Source of the DNA: Pseudomonas sp. G.S.17
Lineage (GTDB): Bacteria > Pseudomonadota > Gammaproteobacteria > Pseudomonadales > Pseudomonadaceae
NCBI RefSeq assembly: GCF_038096165.1
Contig: NZ_CP151076.1
Coordinates: 2,167,501 to 2,231,500 of the forward strand
DNA length: 64,000 nucleotides
Direction of reading: 5' to 3'
The position numbers and the translations under genes are program-made. This document shows positions 1-13,336 of the stretch, piece by piece. Below the pieces are notes generated by a model. The model saw only the letters and a list, made by a program, of their open reading frames with translations, did no database searches and had not been told where the DNA came from. Numbering within the stretch: the first letter of the stretch is position 1; the number at the start of each line of letters is the position of its first letter.

Positions 1-113
<113 letters not shown>

Positions 114-236
114 ATCGAAGACCTTAGCTGTAGCGTAAGTTCCCACACGAATTGCTTGATTCATTGAAGAAGACGATTAGAAGCAGCTTTAAGCTCCACG
201 CTGATAGCTCAGGCTAGCGGCTACAAGCTCGAAATT

Positions 237-313
<77 letters not shown>

Positions 314-343
314 ATTTTGTGTGGGAAACGCCTGTAGAAATAC

Positions 344-419
344 GGGGCCATAGCTCAGCTGGGAGAGCGCCTGCCTTGCACGCAGGAGGTCAACGGTTCG
401 ATCCCGTTTGGCTCCACCA
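344..419 (+). tRNA. tRNA-Ala (TGC)
   Basis: A 76-nt cloverleaf following tRNA-Ile in the rRNA spacer. The anticodon loop CTTGCAC gives TGC. The TTCGATCC T-arm and encoded CCA (417-419) are present. The acceptor stem GGGGCCA/TGGCTCC contains one G-T pair. Confidence 0.98.
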
Positions 420-504
420 CTTACTGCTTCTGTTGCCTGTAAAGCTTAGAAATGAGCATTCCATCGTGTGATGGTGAATGTTGATTTCTAGTCTTTGATT
501 AGAT

Positions 505-517
505 CGTTCTTTAAAAA
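505..517 (+). promoter_or_regulatory. boxA-like antitermination element in the 16S-23S spacer
   Basis: The sequence CGTTCTTTAAAAA lies about 150 bp before the 23S gene and resembles the rrn boxA consensus (TGCTCTTTAACAA). In rRNA operons boxA recruits NusB/NusE so that the long 23S transcript is completed. The match is by eye. Confidence 0.6.
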
Positions 518-670
518 TTTGGGTATGTGATAGAAATATAGACTGGTAGCCACTTTCACTGGTGGGTATCAGGCTAAGGTAAAATGTGTGAGTTGCTCTT
601 AAGTGAGCAAGCGTACGAATTTTCGGCGAATGTCGTCTTCACAGTATAACCAGATTGCTTGGGGTTATAT

Positions 671-3562
<2,892 letters not shown>

Positions 3563-3715
3563 ATATAACACCCAAGCAATTTGCGACTCGAAAGAGACAG
3601 ATTGCGGTGACTGTGAAGACGACACGAACCGAAAGTTCGGACGCACACAAATGACACCTGACTATCACATACCCGATTTGCCGAAACGTCGAAAGACGCG
3701 TCGGTACCCGAATTT

Positions 3716-3830
3716 CTTGACGACCATAGAGCATTGGAACCACCTGATCCCATCCCGAACTCAGCAGTGAAACGATGCATCGCCGATGGTAGTGTGGGGT
3801 TTCCCCATGTGAGAGTAGGTCATCGTCAAG
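3716..3830 (+). rRNA. rrf: 5S ribosomal RNA
   Basis: About 115 nt containing the conserved core CCCATCCCGAACTCAG and the 3' segment GAGAGTAGGTCATCGTCAAG, which pairs with the 5' end CTTGACGACC. It follows the 23S gene after about 150 bp. Confidence 0.96.
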
Positions 3831-3841
3831 ATTGAATTCCA

Positions 3842-3875
3842 GAACCCCTGATCGCTTACGCGTTCAGGGGTTTTG
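3842..3875 (+). terminator. rRNA operon terminator
   Basis: The stem AACCCCTGA / TCAGGGGTT with a loop of about 12 nt is followed by TTTGTTTGTTT. It lies 12 bp after the 5S gene and is Rho-independent in form. Confidence 0.85.
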
Positions 3876-3913
3876 TTTGTTTGCTCGATTTACATGCGCT
3901 TAAATCGCAGGCA

Positions 3914-3942
3914 TAAAAAAGCCACCTTATGGGGTGGCTTTT
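3914..3942. terminator. Bidirectional terminator between rrn and queD
   Basis: AAAAAAGCCACC TTATG GGGTGGCTTTT forms a short GC stem flanked by A and T runs, so it can act on both strands. It ends the queD transcript on the minus strand and backs up the rRNA terminator. Confidence 0.8.
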
Positions 3943-3956
3943 CATCCATCGCGACA

Positions 3957-4319
3957 TCAGTCGCCGCGATACTCACACCCGCTGGTGCAAGTCTCGTGAA
4001 TGCGAATTGCGGACAGTTCGGGCAGCAGTGGCTTCAGCTCGTTCCAAATCCATTTCGCCAGGTTTTCGCTGGTTGGATTGTCGAGGCCTGGAATGTCGTT
4101 CAGATAGTTGTGATCGAGGCGCTCATAAAGAGGCTTGAAGATTGCTTTTATCTCGGAAAAGTCACGTATCCACCCGGTGTGTGGATCGACATCGCCAGCC
4201 AGATAGATAGCCACCCGAAACGAATGCCCGTGCAGGCGGCCGCACTTGTGGCCCTCGGGCACGTGGGGAAGACGATGGGCAGACTCGAAGGTAAACTCTT
4301 TAAAAATTTCCACAATCAA
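3957..4319 (-). CDS. queD: 6-carboxy-5,6,7,8-tetrahydropterin synthase QueD
   Basis: This 120-residue protein of the PTPS/QueD family converts 7,8-dihydroneopterin triphosphate to 6-carboxytetrahydropterin, the first committed step to queuosine and other 7-deazaguanines. The Zn-binding histidines are visible: H15 in ESAHRL and the HGH pair in GRLHGHSF near residue 30. The catalytic Cys is C25 in GHKCGR. The C-terminal [12 protein letters not shown] segment is typical of the family. The length is normal. The gene stands alone between the rRNA operon and the PepSY genes. I looked for a preQ1 riboswitch upstream and saw none. Confidence 0.93.
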   Translation of the reverse strand: MIVEIFKEFTFESAHRLPHVPEGHKCGRLHGHSFRVAIYLAGDVDPHTGWIRDFSEIKAIFKPLYERLDHNYLNDIPGLDNPTSENLAKWIWNELKPLLPELSAIRIHETCTSGCEYRGD

Positions 4320-4563
4320 TCAACTCTTAAAAATGGCGATCGCCAAAGCGATACGTGCAGTCGACGAGTTTATCAGCAATGGTTTGACGGGTGCGTTTAA
4401 AACCGCTTCCAGACTCCTGTCTGCGACACTGACGAACGCGCGTTCTGCATCAATGGATGTTGAAGCCTGTGTTGATGGCCTCTGGCCAGACAGATTCAGC
4501 TTCAATTAAGTTGACGGCGGTATCCTCTGAGTCTGGAAAAATATGTCTCAGTGGAGATCAATA

Positions 4564-4872
4564 ATGAAGACATTGTTAACCCTTTTCACTGCCGCTTTGT
4601 TCGTCTGTTCTGCTGGTTTAGCCTCCGCCCGCGATATTAATCGAGAGGAGGCAGCGAAGCTGCGCACTGCTGGCATTATTCAATCAACTGAACAGTTGGA
4701 AGCCGCAGCGCTGGCGACGCACCCCGGTGCGACTATTACTGATAGTGAGTTGGACGAGGAGTATGGCAAACACGTTTATCAAGTCGACTTGCGTGATGCG
4801 CAAGGTATTGAGTGGGACGTGGAGGTAGATGCCACCAATGGCACCATACTCAAGGACCATCAGGACAAGTAG
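4564..4872 (+). CDS. Small exported PepSY-domain protein 1
   Basis: This 102-residue protein has a Sec signal peptide (cleavage expected after about residue 22, before RDINREEA) and one PepSY-type domain ending in DATNGTILKD. PepSY domains are thought to modulate proteases or sensors in the periplasm. The start at 4564 was chosen because GGAG lies 9 bp upstream and the signal peptide begins there; an in-frame ATG at 4543 would add seven residues. It is followed without a gap by a paralogue and then by an OmpR-type regulator and kinase. The PAO1 carR/carS (bqsR/bqsS) operon is also preceded by two such genes, as I recall. The exact function is unknown. Confidence 0.85.
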   Translation: MKTLLTLFTAALFVCSAGLASARDINREEAAKLRTAGIIQSTEQLEAAALATHPGATITDSELDEEYGKHVYQVDLRDAQGIEWDVEVDATNGTILKDHQDK

Positions 4873-5181
4873 ATGACAGTTGAAAAGCGTCTAGCAGTCG
4901 TCTGCGGCCTGATGCTGGTGAGCGTCGCTGGGCAAGCACGAGATCTGGATCAAGACGAGGCACTGACCTTGCGCCAGACCGGTGTCATTCTGCCCCTCGA
5001 ACAGCTAGTCGATTTAGCCTTGGGGCGTTACCCCGGGGCCAGGCTGCTCGAGGCCGAGCTTGAAGAGAAGCACGGCGTCTATGTGTATGAGTTTGAGGTG
5101 TTGACCAGGGAAGGCGTTGTCCGCGAACTGAAGTTTGACGCGCGTGACAGCCGACTGTTGAAAGACGAGGAAGATGACTGA
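4873..5181 (+). CDS. Small exported PepSY-domain protein 2
   Basis: This 102-residue protein has a signal peptide ending at about residue 22 (VAGQA, then RDLDQDEA). Its mature part aligns end to end with the preceding gene: both share RD-x4-EA-x2-LR, EQL, PGA and a final LKD-x-x-D, which indicates a tandem duplication. The ATG directly follows the stop of the first copy, with AGGA inside the upstream coding sequence as the likely ribosome site. Its stop overlaps the regulator start at 5181. This coupling suggests that it acts with the two-component system, perhaps as a periplasmic accessory protein. Confidence 0.85.
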   Translation: MTVEKRLAVVCGLMLVSVAGQARDLDQDEALTLRQTGVILPLEQLVDLALGRYPGARLLEAELEEKHGVYVYEFEVLTREGVVRELKFDARDSRLLKDEEDD

Positions 5182-5849
5182 TGCGCTTGTTATTGGTGGA
5201 AGATCACGTTCCATTGGCCGATGAGCTACTTGTCGGCCTGGGTAAGCAGGGGTACGCCGTGGACTGGCTCGCCGATGGCCGCGATGCAGTGCATCAGGGT
5301 TTGAGTGAGCCTTATGATCTGATTGTGCTGGATCTGGGCCTTCCAGGCCTCCCGGGTTTACAGGTTCTGGAGCAGTGGCGCGCTTCGGGTCTCGTCATCC
5401 CCGTATTGATTCTGACTGCCAGGGGATCATGGTCCGAGCGTATCGAAGGACTCAAGGCCGGGGCGGATGATTATCTGACCAAGCCGTTTCACCCTGAAGA
5501 ATTGCAGTTGCGTATCCAGGCGTTGTTGCGACGCTCCCATGGTCTCGCCAATCAACCCCGTCTGGAGTCCGCAGGTCTTCATCTTGATGAGGGCCGGCAA
5601 AGCGTCAGCAGTGATGGTGTGGATATCCAGCTGACTTCCGCTGAGTTTCGACTGCTGCGCTACTTCATGCTTCACCCCGAACAGATCCTGTCCAAGAGTC
5701 ATTTGGCTGAGCACTTGTACGACGGGGAAAACGAGCGTGATTCCAATGTGATCGAAGTGCACGTCAATCACTTGCGTCGCAAGCTTGGCAAGGCCGTCAT
5801 AGAAACCCGCCGGGGCCAGGGTTATCGATTCGGTGGAGCGCCTGTTTGA
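5181..5849 (+). CDS. OmpR-family response regulator, CarR/BqsR-like
   Basis: This 222-residue two-domain regulator has an N-terminal receiver with the acidic pair E7/D8, phospho-acceptor D51 in IVLDLGLP, T79 and K101 in LTKPF. The C-terminal winged-helix domain (about 125-218) ends with RRGQGYRF. It is a cytoplasmic transcription factor switched by the adjacent kinase. It overlaps the PepSY gene upstream (ATGA) and the TTG start of the kinase downstream. By context (two PepSY genes before it, a chemoreceptor and complex I after it) it corresponds to PAO1 PA2657, described as CarR or BqsR in calcium and Fe(II) responses. The ligand in this organism is not shown by the sequence. Confidence 0.9.
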   Translation: MRLLLVEDHVPLADELLVGLGKQGYAVDWLADGRDAVHQGLSEPYDLIVLDLGLPGLPGLQVLEQWRASGLVIPVLILTARGSWSERIEGLKAGADDYLTKPFHPEELQLRIQALLRRSHGLANQPRLESAGLHLDEGRQSVSSDGVDIQLTSAEFRLLRYFMLHPEQILSKSHLAEHLYDGENERDSNVIEVHVNHLRRKLGKAVIETRRGQGYRFGGAPV

Positions 5850-7171
5850 AGTCTATTCAGGGGCGTCTCAGCCTGGGCCTGATCAGCGTAATGGTGGTCG
5901 TATGCGTGATTCTGGCGCAAACCAGCCTGTGGCTTTTTGAAGTCGGTTTGCAGCGTTATCTTGAAGCCGGCCTGCGCAATGAGAGCGAAAACCTGCTGGT
6001 TGCGCTGGTGCGTGGCCCGACCGGTTTGCAACTTGATGAACATCGCTTGTCCCCGGCGTATCAGCGACCCTACTCGGGGCATTACTTTCGCGTGGACTTT
6101 GACCAAGGGCACTGGCGGTCCAGATCGCTGTGGGATCTTGAATTGCCTGACGTTGAAGGCGCCGGACTGCACGCCAATCTTGAGCTGGGCATGACCGGCC
6201 AATCCCTACTGATGCTCAACACGGAATATCGCAAGTTCGGGCAATCTATTTCGATCACCGTGGCACAGGATTACACCCCAGTCAGAGCGAGCTTTCAGCG
6301 TGTACAGCAATTTGGTCTTGGGCTCGGGCTTGCAGCACTGCTGGTCATTCTTGTTCTACAACGAGTTACCGTACGTCGTGCATTGAGGCCGTTGGAGAAT
6401 GTTCGCAAGCAGATATTCCAGCTGCAACAGGGCAAACGATCGCAGCTTGATAGCGAGGTGCCGCTTGAGCTTGAACCGCTTGTTGCGCAGATCAATCATT
6501 TGCTCGCCCACACCGAAGACAGTCTCAAGCGTTCCCGTAACGCCTTGGGCAACCTTGGGCATGCGCTGAAAACCCCATTGGCTGTTCTGGTCAGCCTGGC
6601 ATCGAATTCCCAGCTTGATGCCCATCCCGCGTTGCGCAATACCTTGCGCGAACAGCTGGAGCACATTGAGCAGCGATTGGTCCGCGAGCTCAACCGGGCA
6701 CGTTTGTCCGGGGATGCGCTACCCGGTGCGCGTTTCGACTGCGATGCAGAACTCGCTGGGCTGCTGGCGACGTTGCGCATGATTCACGGTGATCATCTGG
6801 AGCTGTCGACCATGGTGGCCAGCGGCCTATGCCTGCCCTGGGATCGCGAAGACATTCTTGAGCTGCTCGGCAACCTGATGGACAACGCCTGCAAGTGGGC
6901 TGACAGTGAGGTGCTGCTGACGATTACCGAGCAAGAGCAGGGTTTTTGTTTGTTGGTTGAAGACGATGGTCCGGGCATTCCTGAATCCAGACGCGAGGAA
7001 GTGTTCAGCCGCGGCGCTCGGCTGGATGAGCAAATCACCGGGCACGGCTTGGGCCTGGGCATTGTGCGAGACATCATCCATGCGTGGGGTGGCGAACTCA
7101 GGCTGTTGGAAAGTCCGCTTGGCGGGTTACAGGTGCGTATCGATCTTCCGTTGGGGCCAGCCTTGCTCTGA
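5846..7171 (+). CDS. Sensor histidine kinase, CarS/BqsS-like
   Basis: This 441-residue membrane kinase has TM1 at about 11-31, a periplasmic domain at about 32-155, TM2 at about 156-172, and then a HAMP-like linker. The H-box [11 protein letters not shown] carries phospho-acceptor H239, followed by N-box [11 protein letters not shown]1 DDGPGIP and G2 GHGLGLGI. The periplasmic part is rich in acidic residues just after TM1 (R44, E46, E48), which could bind a cation; I could not confirm the exact RExxE motif reported for Fe(II) sensing by BqsS. The start is TTG, overlapping the regulator stop, so translation is probably coupled. Confidence 0.9.
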   Translation: MKSIQGRLSLGLISVMVVVCVILAQTSLWLFEVGLQRYLEAGLRNESENLLVALVRGPTGLQLDEHRLSPAYQRPYSGHYFRVDFDQGHWRSRSLWDLELPDVEGAGLHANLELGMTGQSLLMLNTEYRKFGQSISITVAQDYTPVRASFQRVQQFGLGLGLAALLVILVLQRVTVRRALRPLENVRKQIFQLQQGKRSQLDSEVPLELEPLVAQINHLLAHTEDSLKRSRNALGNLGHALKTPLAVLVSLASNSQLDAHPALRNTLREQLEHIEQRLVRELNRARLSGDALPGARFDCDAELAGLLATLRMIHGDHLELSTMVASGLCLPWDREDILELLGNLMDNACKWADSEVLLTITEQEQGFCLLVEDDGPGIPESRREEVFSRGARLDEQITGHGLGLGIVRDIIHAWGGELRLLESPLGGLQVRIDLPLGPALL

Positions 7172-7309
7172 GGCTATCCGATACTTGTGCGGTCGATAAC
7201 AGTTTGGTCCTACAAACAATTCGGAAGGTTCTCAACTTTTCGGACAACTGGCCGTTAAACAGGTTAACTGCAGCCTACCCAATAAAAACAAACCGATTTC
7301 TGGAGCTCT

Positions 7310-8989
7310 ATGCGTATTAGCCTGAAAGCCAAAGTACTTTCGCTGGCGGTGCTGCCGGTGCTGATATTTGCGCTGGTGATCAGCGTAGCGACCGTCGTCA
7401 TGCTCCGCGAGCAGGCAAAGCGCGAGGTCAGTGAGACGCGCGAGCGTTTGCTCGCTGAAGCCAAGTCGACCCTGCAAAGTTATGTCGCGGTCGCCATGAC
7501 CACCATCAAGCCGATCTACGATGCTGCTGCGCCAGGTGACGACGCAGCGCGCGCTCAGGTCATCAAGCTGCTCTCCAATATCACCTACGGCAAAGACGGC
7601 TACTTCTTCGGTTACGATTCCCAATCGGTGCGCCTGTTCAAGGCCAGTAGTCCTGATGGCATCGGCAAAAGTTTCAAGGATGCCCGCGATCCCAACGGGG
7701 TTTATGTCAATAACGAACTGGTTGCCGTTGCCAAAGCCGGTACGCATTACCTCCTTTATTCCTCACCGCTGCCGGGCAAGACCGAGTTGCTGCCAAAACT
7801 GGGTTACACCGAGTATTTGCCTAAATGGGACATGGCGGTCGGGTCATCGGTAAACCTGGATGGGATCGACGCTCAGGTTGCAGTGGTCGAGAAAAGTGTC
7901 GAAGCTCGTTTGCAGGAGATGCTGCTGAGCATCATCGGCATCGCGATGCTGGTTCTGATCGTCATTACCGCAGTCGGGACCATCCTGGCGGGCACATTGT
8001 TGCGCCCACTGCGCCTGATGAAAGCCAATCTTGACGACATTGCTGCGGGGGAGGGCGATTTGACTCGCCGCCTGACGATTACCAGCCAGGATGAACTCGG
8101 TGACCTTGCCGGATCCTTCAACCGTTTCGTCGACAAGATCCATGGCCTGGTGCAGCAGATCGCGGGCATGACAACGCAATTGACCGGGCTTGTCGGTCAG
8201 GTTTCCAGTCAGGCGCAACGCTCCGAACAGGCGATGGAGCGCCAGCGCCACGAAACGGATCAGGTCGCCACCGCGATCAACCAAATGTCTGCGGCAGCCC
8301 AGGAAGTGGCGAAGAGTGCGCAGGGTGCATCGGTCGCCGCGCAGCAGACCGACGAACAAGGTCAGTCCGCCAAGCGTGTGGTGGACGGCAGCATCAAACA
8401 GATTCATGCGTTGGTGGAAGATATCCGTAATAGCGGTACGTCTCTGGACAGCCTGCAGCAGGACGTTTCTTCCATAGTCAGCGTGCTCGGAGTGATTCGC
8501 TCGATTGCCGAGCAGACCAATCTGCTTGCCCTCAACGCCGCTATTGAAGCCGCGCGGGCCGGGGAAGCGGGACGTGGTTTCGCGGTGGTAGCTGACGAAG
8601 TGCGTGCCTTGGCCAGTCGCACTCAGCAAAGCACCCAGGAAATTCAGGGGATGATTGATCGACTGCAAAAGGGCACTCAGACGGCAGTGGATGCCATGCG
8701 CCGCTCCAGCGAGGCTGGCGATGGCACTTCCGTGCAGGCCAATCAGGCAGGAGCGTCTCTGGATGCGATCGGCCATTTGATTGGCACCATCAACTCGATG
8801 AATGCGCAAATTGCCAGTGCCGCGGAAGAGCAGACTGCTGTGGCTGAAGAGATCAATCGCAGCGTGCATCAGATCGCTTCGGCGGTGGACGTCGTGGCTG
8901 ATGAGACCCGCCAAAGTGCCGAAACTTCTCGCAATCTGGATGACCTTGGCCGTCGTCTGGGCGCGCTGGTAAACCAGTTCCGCGTCTGA
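7310..8989 (+). CDS. Methyl-accepting chemotaxis protein with sCache ligand domain
   Basis: This 559-residue chemoreceptor has TM1 at about 10-32 and a periplasmic single-Cache domain at about 35-190, with the family segment [13 protein letters not shown]2 lies at about 202-224, then HAMP and a coiled-coil signalling domain whose tip ([20 protein letters not shown], starting near 398) is the CheA/CheW contact. There is no C-terminal CheR-tethering pentapeptide; it ends VNQFRV. GGAG lies 6 bp before the ATG. Position between carR/carS-like genes and nuo matches PAO1 PA2652 (CtpM, a malate receptor) as I remember it, so dicarboxylate sensing is plausible but not demonstrated. Confidence 0.93.
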   Translation: MRISLKAKVLSLAVLPVLIFALVISVATVVMLREQAKREVSETRERLLAEAKSTLQSYVAVAMTTIKPIYDAAAPGDDAARAQVIKLLSNITYGKDGYFFGYDSQSVRLFKASSPDGIGKSFKDARDPNGVYVNNELVAVAKAGTHYLLYSSPLPGKTELLPKLGYTEYLPKWDMAVGSSVNLDGIDAQVAVVEKSVEARLQEMLLSIIGIAMLVLIVITAVGTILAGTLLRPLRLMKANLDDIAAGEGDLTRRLTITSQDELGDLAGSFNRFVDKIHGLVQQIAGMTTQLTGLVGQVSSQAQRSEQAMERQRHETDQVATAINQMSAAAQEVAKSAQGASVAAQQTDEQGQSAKRVVDGSIKQIHALVEDIRNSGTSLDSLQQDVSSIVSVLGVIRSIAEQTNLLALNAAIEAARAGEAGRGFAVVADEVRALASRTQQSTQEIQGMIDRLQKGTQTAVDAMRRSSEAGDGTSVQANQAGASLDAIGHLIGTINSMNAQIASAAEEQTAVAEEINRSVHQIASAVDVVADETRQSAETSRNLDDLGRRLGALVNQFRV

Positions 8990-9041
8990 TCCCTCAACGA
9001 CGCGTCCTGTCCTGATTCGCTGCTCTACGGGCTTGTTTCCA

Positions 9042-9081
9042 CCATCTTCAGGCAATCAGTTCGCTGATTGCCTGAAGATGG
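9042..9081. terminator. Perfect 18-bp stem with TTCG loop
   Basis: Arms at 9042-9059 and 9064-9081 are exact inverse complements around the tetraloop TTCG. It lies 52 bp after the chemoreceptor stop. There is no T-tract on either strand, so it may be a Rho-dependent or 3'-end-protecting structure rather than an intrinsic terminator. Confidence 0.6.
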
Positions 9082-9150
9082 CACTTGCCCGTGGATTGGC
9101 GGACTAAGCAGTAGGTCCAGCGATTCGCGGGCCTCTGACATGGAAAGGAC

Positions 9151-10215
9151 ATGAACGAAACCACGTTGCAATACAAAACCCTGTTGATGTTGTTGGTGCT
9201 GGTCACCATCGCATTCGTGTGGATCCTGCTGCCGTTTTACGGAGCGGTATTCTGGGCTGTGATCCTCGGCATCATCTTTGCTCCGCTGCAACGTCGTTTG
9301 CTGCTGCGATTCGGCTGGCAACGGAACCTGACGTCCTTGTGCACGCTGTTGATTTGCCTGGTGATAGCCATCCTGCCAGTCATTGTCATCAGTGCCTTGC
9401 TGGTTCAAGAGGGCGCCACGATGTACAAAAGCGTGGAAAGCGGCCAGCTGGATATCGCCAGCTATCTCGCTGAATTCAAGCAATTGCTGCCACCGTACTT
9501 GCAACACTGGCTTGATCGCCTCGGTATGGGCGACCTGAACGGTCTGCGCGACAAGATTGCCAAAGGGGCAATGCAGGGCAGCCAGTACCTTGCAACTCAA
9601 GCCTTCAGCTTTGGGCAAGGTACGTTTGATTTCGTGGTGAGCTTCTTCATCATGCTGTATCTGCTGTTCTTCTTTCTGCGAGACGGTCAGGATCTGGTAC
9701 GCAAGATTCGCATCGCCGTGCCACTGGCCGAACCGCAGAAGCGCCGCCTGCAGCTGAAGTTCACCCGGGTGGTTCGCGCCACGGTCAAAGGCAACGTAGT
9801 GGTGGCGATCACTCAGGGCGCTTTGGGTGGGTTTATCTTTTGGAGTCTCGATATTCCCAGCGCATTGCTTTGGGCGGTCATCATGGCGTTCCTTTCATTG
9901 TTGCCTGCGGTCGGGGCGGGGATCGTCTGGGCACCTGTTGCCGCTTACTTCCTGCTCAGCGGCATGATCTGGCAGGGCGTCATACTCTCGCTGTTCGGGG
10001 TCTTCGTGATTGGTCTGGTGGACAACGTCCTGCGCCCGATTCTGGTGGGCAAGGACACCAAGATGCCGGATTATCTGATCCTGATCTCAACCCTGGGTGG
10101 CATGGCCGTATTCGGCCTGAACGGCTTCGTCATCGGGCCGATGGTTGCTGCGTTGTTCATGTCGACCTGGGGCTTGTTCGTCGGGGCCAAGAAAACCGTA
10201 CGCTTGCCGGGCTAG
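9151..10215 (+). CDS. AI-2E family transporter (UPF0118 permease)
   Basis: This 354-residue polytopic inner-membrane protein has about seven to eight hydrophobic segments: two near residues 10-45, one near 65-85, one near 155-180, and a C-terminal block at about 215-345. The C-terminal block carries the family signature DNVLRPILVG and the GGMAVFGLNGFVIGPM segment. Members of this superfamily include AI-2 exporters, Na+/H+ antiporters and YdiK-like proteins, so the substrate cannot be assigned. GGAAAGGAC lies directly before the ATG. It is a single-gene unit that ends in a terminator shared with the convergent nuo operon. Confidence 0.88.
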   Translation: MNETTLQYKTLLMLLVLVTIAFVWILLPFYGAVFWAVILGIIFAPLQRRLLLRFGWQRNLTSLCTLLICLVIAILPVIVISALLVQEGATMYKSVESGQLDIASYLAEFKQLLPPYLQHWLDRLGMGDLNGLRDKIAKGAMQGSQYLATQAFSFGQGTFDFVVSFFIMLYLLFFFLRDGQDLVRKIRIAVPLAEPQKRRLQLKFTRVVRATVKGNVVVAITQGALGGFIFWSLDIPSALLWAVIMAFLSLLPAVGAGIVWAPVAAYFLLSGMIWQGVILSLFGVFVIGLVDNVLRPILVGKDTKMPDYLILISTLGGMAVFGLNGFVIGPMVAALFMSTWGLFVGAKKTVRLPG

Positions 10216-10243
10216 CGCTGCGAACAAGGCGTTTGGCTTGACC

Positions 10244-10276
10244 AAAAAAAACCTGCTCACGGGAGCAGGTTTTTTA
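10244..10276. terminator. Bidirectional terminator, AI-2E permease / nuoN
   Basis: AAAAAAAACCTGCTC ACGG GAGCAGGTTTTTT has a 9-bp stem with A and T runs on both sides, so it can end both convergent transcripts. Confidence 0.9.
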
Positions 10277-10287
10277 TGCCTTCTGGA

Positions 10288-11757
10288 TCAGCTGGCGAGT
10301 TGCAGGCCCGAGTGCAATACCAGATCAAGCAGGGGTTGTGGGTAGACCCCAAGGGCGAACGCCAGGATAGCGATGGCCAGCAACATGACGCCGCCAGTCC
10401 GTTGTGCCCAGTTGAACTGCGCATCGTGACGCGGAAACTTGGAGTCAACCAGATACAAGGTGACCATCACGCGCAGGTAGTAGAACACGCCAATGGCGCT
10501 ACCAATGATCAGCGAACCGGTCAGCCACCACAGATGCGCTTCAACACCGGTAGCAATGATGTAGAACTTGCCGATGAAGCCCGCAGTCAGCGGAATGCCC
10601 GCCAGGGACAGCATCATCAAGGTCATCACCGCAGTCAGGTACGGACGGCGCCAGAACAGGCCGCGGTACTCGAACATCGCGTCGGCATCACGACCGCTGT
10701 AAGGCGACGACATCATGGTGATGACGCCGAAGCTGCCCAGGGTAGTGATGACGTAGGTCACCAGATAAACGCCAATCGCTTCGACCGCCATGCCTTTGCT
10801 GGCAACCAGCGCGATCATCAGATAGCCGAAGTGGGCAATGGACGAATAACCCAGCAGACGCTTGAGGTTGGTCTGAGTCAGTGCCAGCAGGTTACCCACG
10901 AGGATCGACGCAACGGCGATCACCGCCAGTACGTCATGCAGTACACCGCTGCTGGCCGCCGGGGAAATCTGGAACAGACGCACCAGCACGGCAAACACCG
11001 CGACTTTACTGGCAGTCGCCAGGAACGCCGCTACCGGGGCAGGGGCACCTTCGTAGACATCCGGCGTCCACAAGTGGAAAGGTACCAGCGACAGTTTGAA
11101 CGCCAGACCGACCAGCATCATGCCCAAACCCAGGCTTGCGATCGGGCTCGGCAGGCCGGTTGCAGCCAGTGCCTTGCCAATCCCGTCGAAGCTCAGGGTG
11201 CCGGCTTCGGCGTACAGCAGCGCCATGCCGAACAGCAGGAATGCCGAGCCTGCGGCTGACAGGACCATGTACTTGATGCCGCCTTCCAGCGAGCGCTTGT
11301 TGAAGAAGGCATATGCCACCAGTCCGTACACCGGCACCGACAGCAGTTCCAGACCGATGAACAATCCGGCCAGGTGCTGCGCGCTGACCAGAACCATGCC
11401 ACCGGCAGCGGCCATCAGGATCAGCAGGTAAAGCTCTTCGCGATTGCCGGGGTAGCCGACCTTGCCGTCGCCGAGGTAGGCATGGGCCATGGTCACGCAG
11501 GCCAGGGTCGACGCCAGGATCAGCGCCATGTACAGGCAGGCGAAGCTGTCGATGTGCAGCAGCGGCGTGACGACCAGCGGGGCGACTTTCAGTGCCGGGT
11601 AGATCGACAGCAATGCCAGGTTGAGGCCTGCAACGGACAGCAGGAATGTTTGCGAGTGATTGCGACGCCATGCGATTGCCAGCATCACCACGACAATCGT
11701 GGCACTGGTAATCAGCAGCGGCGCAAGCGCAATAAAGTGTTGAATCGTCAGGTCCAT
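10288..11757 (-). CDS. nuoN: NADH-quinone oxidoreductase subunit N
   Basis: This 489-residue antiporter-like membrane subunit of complex I has about 14 TM helices, a conserved lysine-containing proton channel ([20 protein letters not shown]) and the loop [12 protein letters not shown]. It translocates protons in the membrane arm. The ATG at 11757 (MDLTIQ) was chosen by family length; an upstream extension would run into nuoM. It is the last gene of the nuo operon, 7 bp after nuoM, and is followed by a strong terminator. Confidence 0.96.
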   Translation of the reverse strand: MDLTIQHFIALAPLLITSATIVVVMLAIAWRRNHSQTFLLSVAGLNLALLSIYPALKVAPLVVTPLLHIDSFACLYMALILASTLACVTMAHAYLGDGKVGYPGNREELYLLILMAAAGGMVLVSAQHLAGLFIGLELLSVPVYGLVAYAFFNKRSLEGGIKYMVLSAAGSAFLLFGMALLYAEAGTLSFDGIGKALAATGLPSPIASLGLGMMLVGLAFKLSLVPFHLWTPDVYEGAPAPVAAFLATASKVAVFAVLVRLFQISPAASSGVLHDVLAVIAVASILVGNLLALTQTNLKRLLGYSSIAHFGYLMIALVASKGMAVEAIGVYLVTYVITTLGSFGVITMMSSPYSGRDADAMFEYRGLFWRRPYLTAVMTLMMLSLAGIPLTAGFIGKFYIIATGVEAHLWWLTGSLIIGSAIGVFYYLRVMVTLYLVDSKFPRHDAQFNWAQRTGGVMLLAIAILAFALGVYPQPLLDLVLHSGLQLAS

Positions 11758-11764
11758 AGCGCTC

Positions 11765-13297
11765 TTACCGGGCCGAAGCGAGTTGAGTGAAGGCGGTGCC
11801 GAGCCATTGCTGCACGCCATGCATGGTCGCTGCCGAAGTATCGAGGAACGGCTGCGGGTAAACCCCGAGCACCACCAGCAATACGGCAAGTCCCAGCACC
11901 ATGATCAGTTCCCGTGCGTCCATACCCTTGAGGACTTCGTCCGATTTGGACGGTCCGAAGTAGGCGCGGTGGATCATGATCAGCGAGTAGACGGAGCCAA
12001 ACACCAGGCCGGAAGTGGCGATTGCCGTGATCCATGGCGAGGCGACAAAGTTGCCCAGCAGGATCAGGAACTCACCGACGAAGTTACCGGTTCCCGGCAG
12101 CCCCAATGAAGCGGCAGCGAAGAACAGGCTGATCGCCGGCAGATAGGCAATGCGCGACCATAAGCCGCCCATTTCACGCATGTCCCGTGTGTGCATGCGT
12201 TCGTACAACTGGCCACTGAGGATAAACAGTGCCGCTGCCGACAAGCCGTGGGCAATCATCTGTATCACGACGCCTTGCAGCGCCTGTTGGCTGCCGGAGT
12301 AGATGCCGATCAGGACGAAGCCCATGTGCGAAACGCTGGAATACGCGATCAGACGCTTGATGTCAGTCTGGGCGAAGGCCAGGAAGGCACCGTAGAAAAT
12401 GCCGATCAGACCCAGCACCATCGCGAATGGCGCGAATTCGGCCGATGCGTTGGGGAACAACGGCAGGGCGAAGCGCAGCAGACCATAAGCAGCGGTTTTC
12501 AGCAGGATACCGGCCAGATCGACCGAACCCGCTGTTGGCGCCTGGGCGTGAGCGTCCGGCAACCAGGAGTGGAAAGGCACGACCGGCAGCTTCACCGCGA
12601 AGGCGATAAAGAAGCCCAGCATCAGGATGTATTCAGTGCCTGGCGCCAGTTGGGTCTTCAGCAGCGTGGCGTAATCGAAGGTGATCACACCGGTCTGGTT
12701 GAAGTTGACCAGCACCAGGCCGAGGATCGCCACCAACATGATCAGGCCGCTGGCCTGAGTGAAGATGAAGAACTTGGTCGCGGCGTAGATTCGAGTCTTC
12801 TTGCCGTCCGATGAGCTATGACCCCAGAGCGCGATGAGGAAGTACATCGGCACCAGCATCATTTCCCAGAAGAAGAAGAACATGAACAGGTCGATGGCGA
12901 GGAACACGCCAATGACGCCGCCCAGAATCCACATCAGGTTCAGGTGGAAGAACCCGACCTTGCGCTGGATCTCGTTCCACGAGCACAGCACCGACAGGAT
13001 GCCGAGCAGGCCGGTGAGCAGGATCATCAGCAGCGACAGGCCGTCCAGCGCCAGGTGCACGCTGATACCGAAGCGCGAGATCCACAGGTGCTTGAATTCA
13101 AGCGCCCAGGTTGGGTCGACGCCGGGAGCCGGTGCGTAACTGAAGTTGCCAGTACTCCACAACCAGAGGCCCAGGGCCAGTTCGAGGGACATGGTCAGCA
13201 GCGCGATCCAGCGCGGCAGGGTGGAGCTGTATTGCTCACCCAGCCAGCACAGCAGGCCGCCGATAAAGGGGATCAGGATTAGCCAAGGCAGAATCAT
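11765..13297 (-). CDS. nuoM: NADH-quinone oxidoreductase subunit M
   Basis: This 510-residue antiporter-like subunit has about 14 TM helices. The channel residues lie in [23 protein letters not shown], quoted here only by its core [15 protein letters not shown], and in [18 protein letters not shown]5 carries the essential Glu in [14 protein letters not shown]. It forms one of three proton channels of the membrane arm. It sits between nuoL and nuoN in the usual order. Confidence 0.97.
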   Translation of the reverse strand: MILPWLILIPFIGGLLCWLGEQYSSTLPRWIALLTMSLELALGLWLWSTGNFSYAPAPGVDPTWALEFKHLWISRFGISVHLALDGLSLLMILLTGLLGILSVLCSWNEIQRKVGFFHLNLMWILGGVIGVFLAIDLFMFFFFWEMMLVPMYFLIALWGHSSSDGKKTRIYAATKFFIFTQASGLIMLVAILGLVLVNFNQTGVITFDYATLLKTQLAPGTEYILMLGFFIAFAVKLPVVPFHSWLPDAHAQAPTAGSVDLAGILLKTAAYGLLRFALPLFPNASAEFAPFAMVLGLIGIFYGAFLAFAQTDIKRLIAYSSVSHMGFVLIGIYSGSQQALQGVVIQMIAHGLSAAALFILSGQLYERMHTRDMREMGGLWSRIAYLPAISLFFAAASLGLPGTGNFVGEFLILLGNFVASPWITAIATSGLVFGSVYSLIMIHRAYFGPSKSDEVLKGMDARELIMVLGLAVLLVVLGVYPQPFLDTSAATMHGVQQWLGTAFTQLASAR

Positions 13298-13336
13298 GAC
13301 GGGCTCAATTCCTTTCGCAAATTCGCAAGGTTCATG

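Noticed and set aside
4506..4510. TTAAG half-site upstream of the PepSY operon, like the BqsR box I recall (TTAAG-N6-TTAAG)
   Set aside because: Only one half is present; the second position reads GCGGT, so the site is not supported.
4320..4563. preQ1 riboswitch or small gene upstream of queD
   Set aside because: I found no preQ1-type hairpin and A-rich tail, and the short frames there lack a ribosome site.
10276..11259. A 327-codon plus-strand open frame over nuoN
   Set aside because: Its start lies directly after a terminator and the translation is a Gln/Arg/His-rich shadow of nuoN.
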